This document shows, piece by piece, positions 51,901-62,609 of a DNA stretch of 64,000 nucleotides. The DNA is from Megalobrama amblycephala (Eukaryota > Chordata > Actinopteri > Cypriniformes > Xenocyprididae). The position numbers and the translations under genes were made by a program. The notes under the pieces were generated by a model. That model saw only the letters and a list, made by a program, of their open reading frames with translations, did no database searches and was not told the origin of the DNA. Each line of letters starts with the position of its first letter. The stretch's first letter is position 1. The stretch spans positions 9,927,882-9,991,881 of the forward strand of contig NC_063066.1 in the NCBI RefSeq assembly GCF_018812025.1, written 5' to 3'.

Positions 51901-52580
51901 TGATGGGTTTTTGTTAGAAAAATATCCATATTTAAAATAACTAGCTTCCGGCAGACGGCCAGAATATACACCTAAGATGGCTTGAGGGTGAGTAAATCAT
52001 GAGATAATTTTCATTTTTGGGTGAACTATCCCTTTAAAAAAACTGTATTAAACAACAATGAAAATACATTCAGCAGTACATGGTGTGTTGTGTTTTAGCT
52101 TTGTGAGCAGTGAGAGTACTGAAGTCATGTTTATCTTCTGTACACAGTGATATTACAGCTGAACTCCCTCTGGTTCTAATGTCACCCAAACCAGCAGGTG
52201 AGATTTCTGTTCTTCATTATCTAAAATGAGTGTGTGGGGGGTATATACAGCCCAGTTATAGGATAGTTCTGTATATGTGACCATAACTTTTTCAAAATTT
52301 CCAATAGTAAACATTATACCCTGTTTATATAGTGACACTGCTATGAAACATACTAAAGAGCACAATTTTCTTGTCTTCTAACTGCATCCTTGTGCATTCT
52401 CAAATTGAGCAGAAGTGTAAGTATCAACGTAAACTTGTTTCTAATGTTGAGACAGAATATTGAACTTCTATGTGCTTTTTGTTTTCAATCAAAAATGGTC
52501 TTCACTGATTATACATAAAAATAAAGCCACTGTTAAAGTAATGTGTTTTTTAATCCAGGACTGACATCAACCTCGAATAG
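45918..52580 (+). CDS. arr3a: Cone arrestin (arrestin-C)
   Basis: Binds light-activated phosphorylated cone opsins in photoreceptor outer segments and ends their signalling. Coding exons: 45918-45925, 47454-47484, 47597-47657, 47791-47835, 47931-48124, 48210-48269, 48361-48437, 48525-48660, 48760-48844, 50894-50966, 51142-51279, 51417-51521, 52148-52197, 52413-52416, 52559-52580; phases are continuous and give 362 residues. The arrestin fold is complete: N-domain ([25 protein letters not shown]), phosphate sensor R163, and lariat-loop acids D288 and D295 in [16 protein letters not shown]. Resemblance is to teleost cone arrestin ([21 protein letters not shown]). Human ARR3 is about 388 residues; here the C-tail is short, ending VTDINLE, without the usual EEF-x-R segment. 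The 4-nt exon and the 51521 donor (GTTTGG) are the weakest points. Choice of 'a' over 'b' duplicate is uncertain. Confidence 0.92.
46448..47000. mobile_element. TTAA-flanked MITE in arr3 intron
   Basis: AGGTGCTAAAGAGGATC at the left (after TTAA) and ATCCTCTTTAGCACCT at the right (before TTAA). About 550 bp of mixed composition with no reading frame of note. It lies in the intron after the ATG exon. TTAA on both sides suggests piggyBac-type integration. Confidence 0.8.
47163..47394. mobile_element. Second TTAA-flanked MITE in arr3 intron
   Basis: TTAAAGGTGAAATGTGTCATT at the left faces AATTACACACATCCCCTTTAA at the right; about 230 bp. It ends some 60 bases before the next arr3 exon. Confidence 0.65.
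48907..50813. mobile_element. Angel-like MITE in arr3 intron 9, hosting a hairpin element
   Basis: TTAAAGGTTTAGTTCACCC and GGGTGAACTAACCCTTTAA are the outer ends. The inner arms (TCCTCAAGACATCCTAGGTGTAT against ATACACATAGGATGGCTTGAGG) mirror. Its own length is about 860 bp once the 1042-bp hairpin element at 49055-50096 is removed. Confidence 0.85.
49055..50096. mobile_element. Tandem-repeat hairpin element, copy 1
   Basis: 1042 bp bounded by TACGGAAGAGGATTAGGGCC and its exact complement and flanked by the 6-bp duplication ATAATG (49049-49054, 50097-50102). After about 65 bp of unique terminal repeat, the left half is an A-rich tandem array of units such as TTAAATTACGAGAAAAAAGTC and GTTGAGAATAAACTCG. 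Near 49650 the array flips into its T-rich complement (GACTTTTTTCTCGTAATTTAA). No significant reading frame. I do not recognise the family. Confidence 0.85.
51673..52037. mobile_element. Angel-like MITE in arr3 intron 12
   Basis: TTAAAGGCATAGTTCACCC and GGGTGAACTATCCCTTTAA flank about 365 bp, with the CTCACCCTCAAGCCATCCTAA / ATGGCTTGAGGGTGAG arms of the same subfamily as the copy at 48907. Confidence 0.85.
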
Positions 52581-52994
52581 ATTCTACAGCCAGTGACGGT
52601 GAGGAACTAGTCAGGAGGAGAGACACTCAGGAATAGATGCAGATACCAAACAACTTAATTTCATGAGCCATAGACCATAATTGTTTCAAATACCTGTGTA
52701 AAAGGAATTCGCTTTATAATGTTGAATGTGGGCTAAAGGCCTTGTATACTAAGATAAACTCAATGACAATGAAATCAAGCATTGGTCTGATGCTTTTAAA
52801 TTGTCATGTTTATTTTCTCTGCCTTTATCATGGGAACTCAGTGTAATAGTGTTTTAGTTTCTTTTTGTAAGTGATTAGTGTTATAAAGTATCAGAGAGTA
52901 ACATGTACTTTAATTATATTATTATAATTGTATATTTTAATTTATTTTTGTTGTTGTTTGTTTTGTTTTTCTGGCTGTGGTGATGATGGAAATT

Positions 52995-53000
52995 AATAAA
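52995..53000 (+). terminator. arr3a: arr3 poly(A) signal
   Basis: AATAAA about 415 bases after the arr3 stop codon, followed by a T- and C-rich tract. Confidence 0.6.
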
Positions 53001-53097
53001 CGTTGGACTGTTATTTGGACCACTCCCAAGTCTTTCCTCATCTTTCATCATATATAAAGCAGTTTATTTTTTGCATATATATATATATATATATATA

Positions 53098-53861
53098 CAG
53101 TACAGTCCAAAAGTTTGGAACCACTAAGATTTTTAATGTTTTTAAAAGAAGTTTCATCTGCTCACCAAGGCTACATTTATTTAATTAAAAATACAGTAAA
53201 AAACAGTAATATTGTGAAATATTATTACAATTTAAAATAACTGTGTACTATTTAAATATATTTGACAAAGTAATTTATTCCTGTGATGCAAAGCTGAATT
53301 TTCAGCATCGTTACTCCAGTCGTCAGTGTCACATGATCCTTCAGAATTCATTCTAATATGCTGATTTGCTGCTCAATAAACATTTATGATTATTTTCAAT
53401 GTTGAAAACAGTTGTGTACTTTTTTTTCAGGATTCCTTGATGAATAGAAAGTTCAAAAGAACAGCATTTATCTGAAATACAAAGCTTCTGTAGCATTATA
53501 CACTACCGTTCAAAAGTTTTGGGTCAGTAAGAATATTTCATCAAATAATCCTGAAAAAAAAAATATTGTACACATTAAATGTTTCTTGAGCAGCAGATCA
53601 GCATATTAGAATGATTTCTGAAGGATCATGTGACACTGAAGACTGGAGTAATGATGCTGAAAATTCAGCTTTGCCATCACAGGAATAAATTACTTTGTGA
53701 AATATATTCAAATAGAAAGTAGTTATTTTAAATTGTAATAATATTTCACAATATTACTGTTTTTACTGTATTTTTAATTAAATAAATGTAGCCTTGGTGA
53801 GCAGACGAAACTTCTTTTAAAAACATTAAAAATCTTAGTGGTTCCAAACTTTTGGACTGTA

Positions 53862-53864
<3 letters not shown>
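53098..53864. mobile_element. Long palindromic Tc1/mariner-type MITE inside a TA tract
   Basis: CAGTACAGTCCAAAAGTTTG ... CAAACTTTTGGACTGTACTG are exact inverted ends, with TA repeats on both sides as expected for TA-target integration. The arms stay complementary for nearly 400 bases each, meeting near an inner ACCGTTCAAAAGTTTTGGG terminus at about 53505. That suggests one element built from, or inserted in, another. Confidence 0.88.

Positions 53865-53921
<57 letters not shown>
53865..53921. repeat. (TA)n microsatellite
   Basis: About 57 bp of TA between two palindromic MITEs; a second TA tract (about 53077-53096) lies left of the first MITE, so the MITE probably split one tract. Confidence 0.93.
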
Positions 53922-53925
<4 letters not shown>

Positions 53926-54037
53926 TAGTCAACATTTTGAAGTGGATCAAAACCTTTCATCAAAGTTGTCCTAAAACCTTCTTCTTAGGACAATTTTGAT
54001 TAACTTTTTTGATCCACTTCAAATGTTGACTACAATA
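53921..54037. mobile_element. Compact 117-bp hairpin MITE
   Basis: TAGTCAACATTTTGAAGTGG at the left and CCACTTCAAATGTTGACTA at the right, with a short inner stem (AAGTTGTCCTAA / TTAGGACAATTTTGA). Adjacent to a TA tract, again fitting TA-target mariner-type insertion. Confidence 0.75.
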
Positions 54038-54046
54038 TATAAAGCC

Positions 54047-54475
54047 AATGTGACCCTGGATCACAAAACCAGTCATAAGGGTCAATTTAAATGTTATATT
54101 TGTACATGAAAGCTGAGTAAATAAGCTTTCCATTGATGTATGGTTTGTTAGGATAGGACAATATTTAGCCAAGATACAATTATTTGAAAATATGGAATCC
54201 GAGGGTGCAAAAAAAGAAAAAAAGAAATAAATATTGAGAAAATCGCCTTTAAAGTTGTCCAAATGAAGTCCTTAGCAATGCATATCCACTCACAAAAATA
54301 GATTTTTGATATATTTACGGTAGGAAATTTACAAAATATCTTCATGGAACATGATCTTTACTTAATATCCTTATGATTTTAGGCATAAAAGAAAAATTGA
54401 TCATTTTGACCCATACAATGTTTTGTTGGCTATTGCTACAAATATACCCATGGGACTTATGACTGGTTGTGTGTG
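54047..54475. repeat. Fish interspersed repeat (TGTGACCCTGGATCACAAAACC)
   Basis: Starts with TGACCCTGGATCACAAAACC and contains AGTCATAAGGGTCAATTT and a later TTGACCC / GACTTATGACTGGTT block, a pattern I know as a common teleost repeat. Boundaries approximate; class not determined. Confidence 0.5.
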
Positions 54476-55616
54476 TGTGAGTACATAATATAGTGAGTAA
54501 GAGTGCTTGTTACATGTACTTATTGTAATTAAATGCAACTAACCCTATTCCTAACCTATCCCTATACCTATTGTAAATACATGTTGTAAATTATTATTAC
54601 TCAGTACTTAAATGTATAATTACACTATAACAAGCATTAATTAATATTAGTGATTGCTAATCGTTAATGCATTAACTAAAGTTATCTAATGGGACCTTAT
54701 TGTAAAGTCTTACCATTATATAGGCCTATAGTAGTAGTAGAAGAAAGAGAAGAAATTTATTTAGCCTAAATATAAAAACCTGACTTCAGATCAAGTGTTA
54801 TCAAATGTGCCTTGGGCAGTGTGAATGAATGATTGAATGAATGAATGATTGAATGAGTTTCTCTCTTCCTGAGTGGATTAGCTTTAGCACTTTCAGCTTA
54901 AGCTGCAGTTCAGTTTGAGCGTCTAAATGAACCTGAAAGCGTAGCGGCTTTACAGACTCAAACGCACGCAAACAGAGCTGCTGTAAGGCAGAGGTAAGCT
55001 TCACATAATGTTACGCTATGTACATCGACGTGTAGTTCACAGTAAATGCGCATAAGCATGACAAAACTGAAGAGTGGTGGGAGAGGATGAAAATGCTACT
55101 GCGTCACTTCCAAAGAGCCTAGTGGTTTGCTTAAATAAACACATTTATGGCGAATGCTTGACGAACACTGTAGATTAAAGAGTTACAGGTGTGCTATTTA
55201 AAATACAAATAGCCTACATTGTGAGAAATATGGCTAAAGTTGTTTTGAATCCGAAAGACAGACTGTTGCGAGGTCTGTAATCATGTTGTCAAATGTCATA
55301 GTAAATGAATTGGGCAAGTACAGATCATCGTATTGATTTGTTAAGTTTACGTTACGCAAACCAAAAAAGTATCTGATTGTAAGCATTGGCTAGCTTACAT
55401 ATTCTGTTCTGCATCGGGTGTGTATCATAATATTATTGGGCCGTGTGACGTTCCCAGCATCGGTGAGTGTTGCCAAGTGTTGCTACTTTAACGCTGTTGC
55501 CGTAGTCTCCAGGTTGAAGCGAACAGCCTCTCTTGCAGACCTGGCAACCCTGCCCAGCATGCGCTGTGCGCACTACGTTGTTTCCGGTTAGCTGCTCGCT
55601 ATCATTAGACACCGGG
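54476..55616. other. nkrf: nkrf upstream region and likely 5' UTR
   Basis: A short (TGAA)n tract is at about 54823-54858. A possible non-coding first exon ends in GGCAGAG with donor GTAAGC at about 54993. A possible acceptor (CTCTCTTGCAG, ending 55538) precedes the start codon exon. One upstream ATG at 55559 opens a frame of ten codons. The promoter itself is not resolved. Confidence 0.4.
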
Positions 55617-58600
55617 ATGATCAGACACCATTCAACGGACCCGCGTGTTTCAAGTAAACCCGCTGGTCTGCGCAATTGGACCTGTAATATCGATGATTAC
55701 CGTCAGCAGTCTGAGAGTGACAAGCAGTGGTCGGCCAGACGTCAGTTCATATTGAAACACGTTGCGAAGTACGAGGAAAATGCTCTTGATAAGCTACTGG
55801 CCCTGTCGATGGTGTGGGTTAACCATGTTTTCCTGGGATGCAGGTGGGGATTTGATTGAATATATCGTGAGAATTGGGCTGCTTGACTTTTTTTTTTCCA
55901 CAGGAGTTTGAGTGCATACTTAGTGTAAGCCATGGCCAAGTTAATTTTATGCCACATTTAATGCCTTATTTATACAAACCACCGCAATTGTAAAGTTATG
56001 CTTTAGTAATGCCAACCATAACCATATCTGTTCTTTTTTTGGGGGGGGGGGCAGGTATGGCTCCCAGCTAATGCACAAGGTGCTTGAGATGGCAGAAGGG
56101 ATTGATGTTGGTGAAATGCCCTCATTTGAACTAGTCCCGAATGCTGAATCAAAAAAGAGACCATATTCATCTGATGGAAGTAAGTCTATTGGTGCTTTCA
56201 ATCTATCTATCTGTTTGTTTGTCTGGCACACATGCAAACATTTTTGTAATAAAATTATTTTGCATTTGAAAAGTTATTTTGTGGATGTTTTGCATCAATT
56301 AAAAAATATATATATTTTAATCTGTATTTAAAGCTGCAGTCCGTAACTTCTTTTTTGGTTAAAAAGTATCCAAAATTACATAACCAATCAGTGTTCAAAA
56401 CTATCTCCTTACCTTAGCCCGATTTATAACGGTAAGCTTGTAATAATTTTTTTTTATAATCAGGGGTGCGTTTCCCGAAAAACGACATAACTCGCTGCTT
56501 CACTACTATAGTACGATGCATCGTTGAACAAATCAACTAGCTAGTCAGGACTGTTTCCCGATTGTCGCAAACCTGTCGTTCAGCCATGTTGATTAATGAT
56601 GTCGCACAGGTGGTGGAGTAATAACTTCTTTAAATGAATCCGTTTAAGATCGAATTAATGCTAGATTTTTTGCTATAAATTACAGACATGGCATCTGAGA
56701 ACTAATTCTCATTTTTCTCAGTTATTTTGCTTTATTTCCAGATTCAATCATAGGCTCGTTCTTACGTACTTACACACGTACACACATGCGCACTTTTCAA
56801 AAAGGATGCTTGAAATCTCTGGACAAACTAAAATATGTAAATTACATTTGTATACATTCTACTTAATGTCAGCTTGCTTATTTTGCTCAAGGATTTATTA
56901 AGTCCACATGCCATTAAAACAAGAAACTATGCTTCTAACAACAGCTCGAGAGCTGTCGTTCCCACCACACAAGTTTGCCATGCGGTTTGCAAATGTTCAT
57001 TTGAACTATGGTTTCGGGAAACACCTATGTTAGTAACGACGGAACTTGCGATGTTAGTAGGCTAACGGAGCTTTTGGGAAATGCACCCCTGAGTGGTACT
57101 GGTAGGTTTCCGTGGGAAATACGAGTTTGCTGATGTTTGTCTTTGTGTCATTACGTTACGTCTGTAAACAGAAAAAAGGAGTCCTGGCTAGTGGGCTATA
57201 TCTCGTGTGTGGATGCTGCTGGTGGCGGATCATTTGTAGCCTCTTCTTACAGCAGCTGGAATGTATTTAAACTTGAGATGGAGGCTTGTAATCCATAAAG
57301 TTCAAAACGACAATCATCATCGACAACTGTGGTAAAAAGTAAAAGACCGTGGAGAGCCTTCAGTAAAAAAGGAAAAGCGGACTGGCCCTTGCAAAAACAA
57401 GAATAAATGTCAGCAGGGCTTTTGAAAGGTGGCGTGACCTCCGTGATTAAAAGGGTTTAAAAGGGACGCAGACATGGCTATTTTTCTGCTGGACAGGTAA
57501 GACATTTCAATGGTTAATTGGGTAATAAGGCAACAGTAGCACACGTTTTCGCTTAATTCACACAGTTATGTATAACTCTAATACACACTACATACACATA
57601 GTCATGCAACGTTGATGTTTTAACATTAACAATCGAGAACAAAGTATAACAATAATTGCACCATTGATTGCACAATTTATTGTAAAACTTTTTTTTTTAA
57701 GTTGGTCAGAACAAAAGTGGATGACATGTTACTACTTCAGATGACATTTTCCGGTGAAACTTCTTATTTTAGACATACATACATACAGGATGTAGTATCT
57801 GTAATTACTATGTACAGTGAAGATCCACACCTGTGCGTTGACTGACAGCCCACACATAGCTACACCTCAAAACATTAGGTTAATCCGCGCTGAGGAGCCG
57901 TGCCGATGCACAACCCACGTAAAGAAGATAATTCCGCAAATCACTGCAATTGCAGGTTTCAAACAGAGATGGCGACAAAGAGGCAAAACTTACAGACTGC
58001 AGTTTTAAACAAAACATCAGTATGCATTATCATATTTGCATGTAAATGGATATTTTAATCATATATATTTTCATATCCTAGGTGAAGAGCCCACAAGGAA
58101 GATGCCTGTGTCAAAATTCACTTCGAGACCTCGATTTGAGCCAGTACACTTTGTGAGTGGTGGGAGCAGCGGCAGTGGAATTGGAGAAACTGACGAAAAA
58201 GAAAATGAGAAGGAGCGCAGGAGGGGCGAGATGAATGAAGTAAGAACGAGGGAACCAGATCATCAGCCATATAATGGTAACCATGGCAATGGCCCTTCTT
58301 CCTCCTCTGGCTCCCTTGAGATGGGGAGGTGCGGTAATGATTCTTGGCCTGAGCACAGAAGCAAGGACGTGGCCGTGGGCTGCACAAGTGGGCTTGGCTA
58401 TGGCAGCAGAGGGTCCACCGCGAACTTCATGTGCAAAGTGCAGCAGGAGTACACTGCTAAATATGAGGCTCATAATGCCAAACAGTCGGAAACATTCTCG
58501 CAGGCTGGCCGAGTTAAGGAATACGGAGGTACTGGGTGGTCTGGAGCCTGGGATAGCGGGCAGTGTGGACTGGGATTTGGACATCAGGATAGGCCGACCT

Positions 58601-60303
58601 CCAGCAAGGCTTTCAGCAGGGAGTACGATGGTCCAAGCAGAGGCGGCTCTGGCCTTCTCCCTACACCCTCTCGGCCGACTTCTATACCTGCAGCAATAAT
58701 TGACGAAAAACAGAGGCTTATTGCCAGAGTATCATCTGCTGTTGCCATCACCCTTAGAGATCCTGTGTTCATGAGTGGACCTGACGGCCCAAATTACAAT
58801 TTCATACTTAGCCGCAGCATTCAGGCCTGCAAGACGAACCCAGAGTACATCTATGTCAATTTAAGAGATATTCCACCCGCAGACCTTCCTAAGAACAGAA
58901 AAGTGCCCACTGAAGGATATGCTTGTGAACTGAGATTTCAGTGTGTGTACCTTGCCACAGGGTACTCTGGGAGCAAAAACGGTGCCAGAGACCGAGCGTC
59001 AGAACTGGCTGTCAAGCTGTTCATGAGGCCGGTGGAAGTCCGTGTCTTACAACGGCAGTACAAGCGTACTTGCGTCAATGACATGGTGGTGTGCCAAGTT
59101 AACACTCCAAACCCAACCCTCCCCCCACCTCTTCGCAACCCAGAGGACAAGCCGTCCCCTAGTACCAAGGGCCAGTATGAGCCTGACCAAAGCAAACACT
59201 GGACAGAATTCGTCATCATGGAGAATGCACACGATGCCATCTGTATACTCAACAACTCGGCTGCGTTCAACCGCATGAAAGTCGATTACACTTTTGACCC
59301 GGTTCCCAACAACAATTTATGGCTCTGTAGTGTGTACTTGCAGGGTGAGCTGGTGGCACAAGCCAGAGGGACCAAGAAGAGCTCGAAACACGCAGCGGCA
59401 GAGGAGGCGGTGAGGAAGTTGCGTATGAACCAGACTGCTCGCCAACAAGAGCAGCAGCAGCAGCATTTTTCTGGGGGGAACCTCACTTCAGGCCAGCCCG
59501 GTGGTCGATACACCTTGCAAAGCAGCAAGAAACCACTGCTGCGTGAATTGGTCATTCTTGAAAACTCTGATAACGCTATTTGCATAATAAATGACACCGC
59601 TCAATTTAATAAAGTGCTTGCTGACTACAAATTCACGGTTCTGCCGGACCATAGCTGGCAGTGTGAAGTTTACCTAGATGGTAAGTATGTGGCTACAGGT
59701 GTTGGGCCAAAAAAGACGGTAAAACATATTGCAGCAGAGGAAGCCCTTGCCACACTTCGACGCACACAGGCTGTGGTGAAATCCAACCTCAGGAAGGAGG
59801 GCCATGTGGACGCTATTTCCCGAAATCAAATCATGGCTCGTTCTAGCGAGGAATCCATGCAACAGGAGATCAAGGAAGACAACATTGGTAACCAGCTACT
59901 CCGTAAGATGGGCTGGACGGGTGGTGGTTTGGGTAGAGAAGGAGAGGGCATTGCTGAGCCCATCAGAGTCAAAGAGCAGTTTAGCAGGGAAGGACTCGGT
60001 ATGGACATGGACAGGCAAGGTAATCAGCTGACTAAGCGTGATATTGAGAAAATCATTCAGAATTATGCGAGTTCAGACCGTCAAGATGATCTGCGCTTCT
60101 CTACGGAGCTCAACAATGAAGAGCGGCGGCACATCCACCAGATATCCCACAAGTACGGGCTGCGCAGCAAATCATACGGACAGGGCCGACAACGCTTTCT
60201 TGTGGTTAGCCGCAGAGTCCAGAAGGAACAGCTGATTGGTCAGCTTTTGCAGGAAGGGCAGGTGGGACGATATGAACTGGTGAAACCTCAGCCTTCACAA
60301 TGA
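55617..60303 (+). CDS. nkrf: NF-kappa-B-repressing factor
   Basis: Nuclear/nucleolar RNA-binding protein known to repress NF-kB targets and, through XRN2, to act in pre-rRNA processing. Coding exons 55617-55843, 56055-56179 and 58082-60303; 857 residues. Order: XTBD (about 18-112, with LSMVWVNHVFLGCRYG) that docks XRN2; a low-complexity segment; two dsRBD-like folds (about 493-568 with KKSSKHAAAEEA, and 606-681 with KKTVKHIAAEEA); G-patch (about 718-763, RKMGWTGGGLG); R3H (about 773-834). ATG 55617 is the first ATG in frame and has G at -3. The well-known shorter human form starts at the equivalent of M82 here, so this gene plainly encodes the long form. Intron 2 carries a 1.7-kb MITE nest. 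Next to ube2a, tail to tail, as the pair adjoins on human Xq24. Confidence 0.93.
56332..58004. mobile_element. TTAA-flanked DNA element filling nkrf intron 2
   Basis: TTAA then AGCTGCAGTCCGTAACTT on the left; AACTTACAGACTGCAG then TTTTAA on the right. About 1.67 kb including an inner MITE (56461-57091), so about 1.04 kb by itself. It makes up most of nkrf intron 2. No transposase seen. A donor-like GGACAG/GTAAGA at about 57497 is inside it and could in principle seed a cryptic exon. Confidence 0.65.
56461..57091. mobile_element. MITE with CAGGGGTGCRTTTCCC termini, nested
   Basis: CAGGGGTGCGTTTCCCGAAA on the left, TTTTGGGAAATGCACCCCTG on the right, 631 bp, with inner GTCGTT / AACGAC motifs mirrored. 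Fish genomes carry many elements with this terminus; hAT-like by its CAG...CTG ends. No clear target duplication. Confidence 0.8.
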
Positions 60304-60344
60304 CTGGGTTCAACAGGCCTTTGAAAATCCAACAGATGACTATT

Positions 60345-60407
60345 AATAAAAGCCAGAGTTTTACTTGTTACGGTTCCTGTTAATTTGTTTCCGAAGAGTG
60401 TAATAAA
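60345..60407 (+). terminator. nkrf: nkrf poly(A) signals
   Basis: Two AATAAA hexamers, at 60345-60350 and 60402-60407, 42 and 99 bases past the stop, the second followed by an A-rich stretch. Confidence 0.55.
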
Positions 60408-60721
60408 AAAATTAAAAAAACAAAAAAAAAGATGGAAGGTGGACTGAAGCCTGGAAAACCTGTCAGTTCTGTGTCTACAATGTGTACCCTTTTCTTCCCT
60501 TTACCAGTTTGTCCAATTATGTCTAGATTTGCTGTAGGTTAGGTCAAGGCCATAAGATGAACTAACTAAACTTTGTCATATCATATATCCTATGAATGAT
60601 ATTTATTGACATGGATATTAGAAGTGGGGCCTTTTGGCAGCACATGACATTCCATTTTCTCCATTTTACTATGCTTTTAAAATGTACAATATATCATTCA
60701 CTCAGTCTTTCATCTGTTGTG

Positions 60722-61287
60722 TATGGAAGAGGATTAGGGCCAAGCAATAATAAAAAAATAAAACCATCTCGAGATTAAAGTTGTTAAATTTCGAGAAAAA
60801 CTGGTTAAATTTCGAGAAAAAGGTCGAGATAAAATGTTGAGAATAAACTCATTAAATTACGAGAAAAAACTTGTTAAATTTTGAGAAAAGTCATTAAATT
60901 ACGAGAAAAAAGTCGTTAAATTACAAGAACAAATTCGTTAAATTATGAGAAAAATGTCATTATTTGTTCTTGTAATTTAACGACTTTTTTCTCATAATTT
61001 AATGACTTTATTCTCAACATTTTATCTCTACTTTTTTTCTCAAAATTTAACGAATTTGTTCTCGTAATTAACGACTTTTTTTCTCGTAATTTAATGACTT
61101 TATTCTCAACATTTTATCTCGACCTTTTTCTTGAAATTTAACTAGTTTTTCTCGTAATTTAATGAGTTTATTCTCAAAATTTTCTTTTGACTTTTTCTCG
61201 AAATTTAACACGTTTTTTCTCGAAATTTAACAACTTTAATCTCAAGATGGTTTTATTTTTTACTATTGCTTTTGGTCCTCTTCCATA
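60722..61287. mobile_element. Tandem-repeat hairpin element, copy 2
   Basis: 566 bp, second member of the family at 49055-50096. TATGGAAGAGGATTAGGGCC at the left and GGTCCTCTTCCATA at the right, flanked by GTTGTG (60716-60721) and GTTGTA (61288-61293), a 6-bp duplication with one mismatch. The terminal 60 bp match copy 1 almost exactly; the inner A-rich CGAGAAAA array is shorter and flips near 60960. It lies between the convergent nkrf and ube2a genes. Confidence 0.85.
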
Positions 61288-62609
61288 GTTGTAAGATAAA
61301 CACTTGAAATATAAAAATATCCTTGAAGTAATTACAAAACATATATTTTTGTCATTTTCTGGTTGTTGATTGTAAAATTAAATATTTATCTCCAAATAAT
61401 AATGCCTGAGCAGCAATCCCTGTGATTTGATATTGCAAATTCTGTCAACCAGCCTGCTTTTGACACATTAAATTTAGTCTGGTCATAGTGCGTTTTCTAG
61501 TTCATTTAATAAAATGTAATTGCTTATTTTTCAAGAAGAAAAAAAAAAACAGAATTTATTTTACTGTTTATTTACAAGAAGTGAGAAAATGTACAGTTTC
61601 TTACATGGGTTACTAGTGCAAATCAACACTCTTGGTAAATTAGAAAAATGAAGATTTGAATTAGCTAAAATGGACACTGCATGACAGCATCACATCAGAA
61701 TGGTTGGAGGAGCAATTCAGTGTGTGAGAAATAAACGGCACTTAAATGGAACTTTAAAAAAAAAAAAAAAAAAGAGCAAGAAAGCCATGCAACTGGGGTG
61801 CAACAGACACAAAATCGTGAAAAAAGAAAACACGCTTAAAGATTCGCCAATTTGTTGTGTTCTGAATCCCAGGTCTGTGGCACGGGGTTTTGTGGGGCAG
61901 ACAGATCACGGTGTACCTTCAAACAATTACTGCTGACAAACTAGAACACAGTGTCAAAGGCAACACCTTAAACATCATCATGAACTGCTGAATTAAAAGA
62001 ACATAAATCACTTTACAACATTACAATTTTTAAACTGGTTTTAAAGTCAGGTTTTCCAAGTGCAGTTATAAAGGCATGTTTCTGAAACTTGTAAGCTTTC
62101 CAAACAAGACAATATATCAATCATCTTTAATGTCCTTGCCGTTTAATTTGGAACTCTGAACGGCACATTAAGCGGCATTCGGTATGACACTTTTGCAGAG
62201 ACAACAAAATCTCTACATTTAAACAAGGATAATAAAACTTTAATTCATACTGAAAACAGCAACCGACATCTTAATAACCAAAATGAAATCAGCCCACAGT
62301 GTAGGAGCAACTTATAAAACCAAAGAAATAAGATGACAAAAATGAGGGCAGGCCAAATAAAAACAAGTAACCCTGGCAACAATATTTTGTTAAATTAAGG
62401 TTTATCCTCACCCAAGATAAGGTTCTGCATGAAGAGGGAGACCACAACACAACAGCACTCTAATCTTGCAACAGCTACAGAACAGACAATTCTACCGAGT
62501 AAGTGGAGAATGATTGAAAACATGAAGTGTTTTATTTTATTCTTTGCAAGGTGGTTTTCCTCTCATTGGCTGAGGCGGACTATTGTTCGTATGGGAACTG
62601 TAAGGAGGG
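61288..62609 (-). other. ube2a: Probable ube2a 3' UTR and flank
   Basis: Minus-strand sequence downstream of the ube2a stop. It is AT-rich with no coding exon. Candidate AATAAA signals on the minus strand occur near 62531 and near 61556-61574, the latter implying a UTR of about 1 kb. Which is used is unknown. Confidence 0.45.

Noticed and set aside
58036..58081. Extension of the nkrf large exon to an ATG at 58036
   Set aside because: This part is intronic: an acceptor (ATATCCTAG) ends at 58081 and joins in phase to the XTBD exons.
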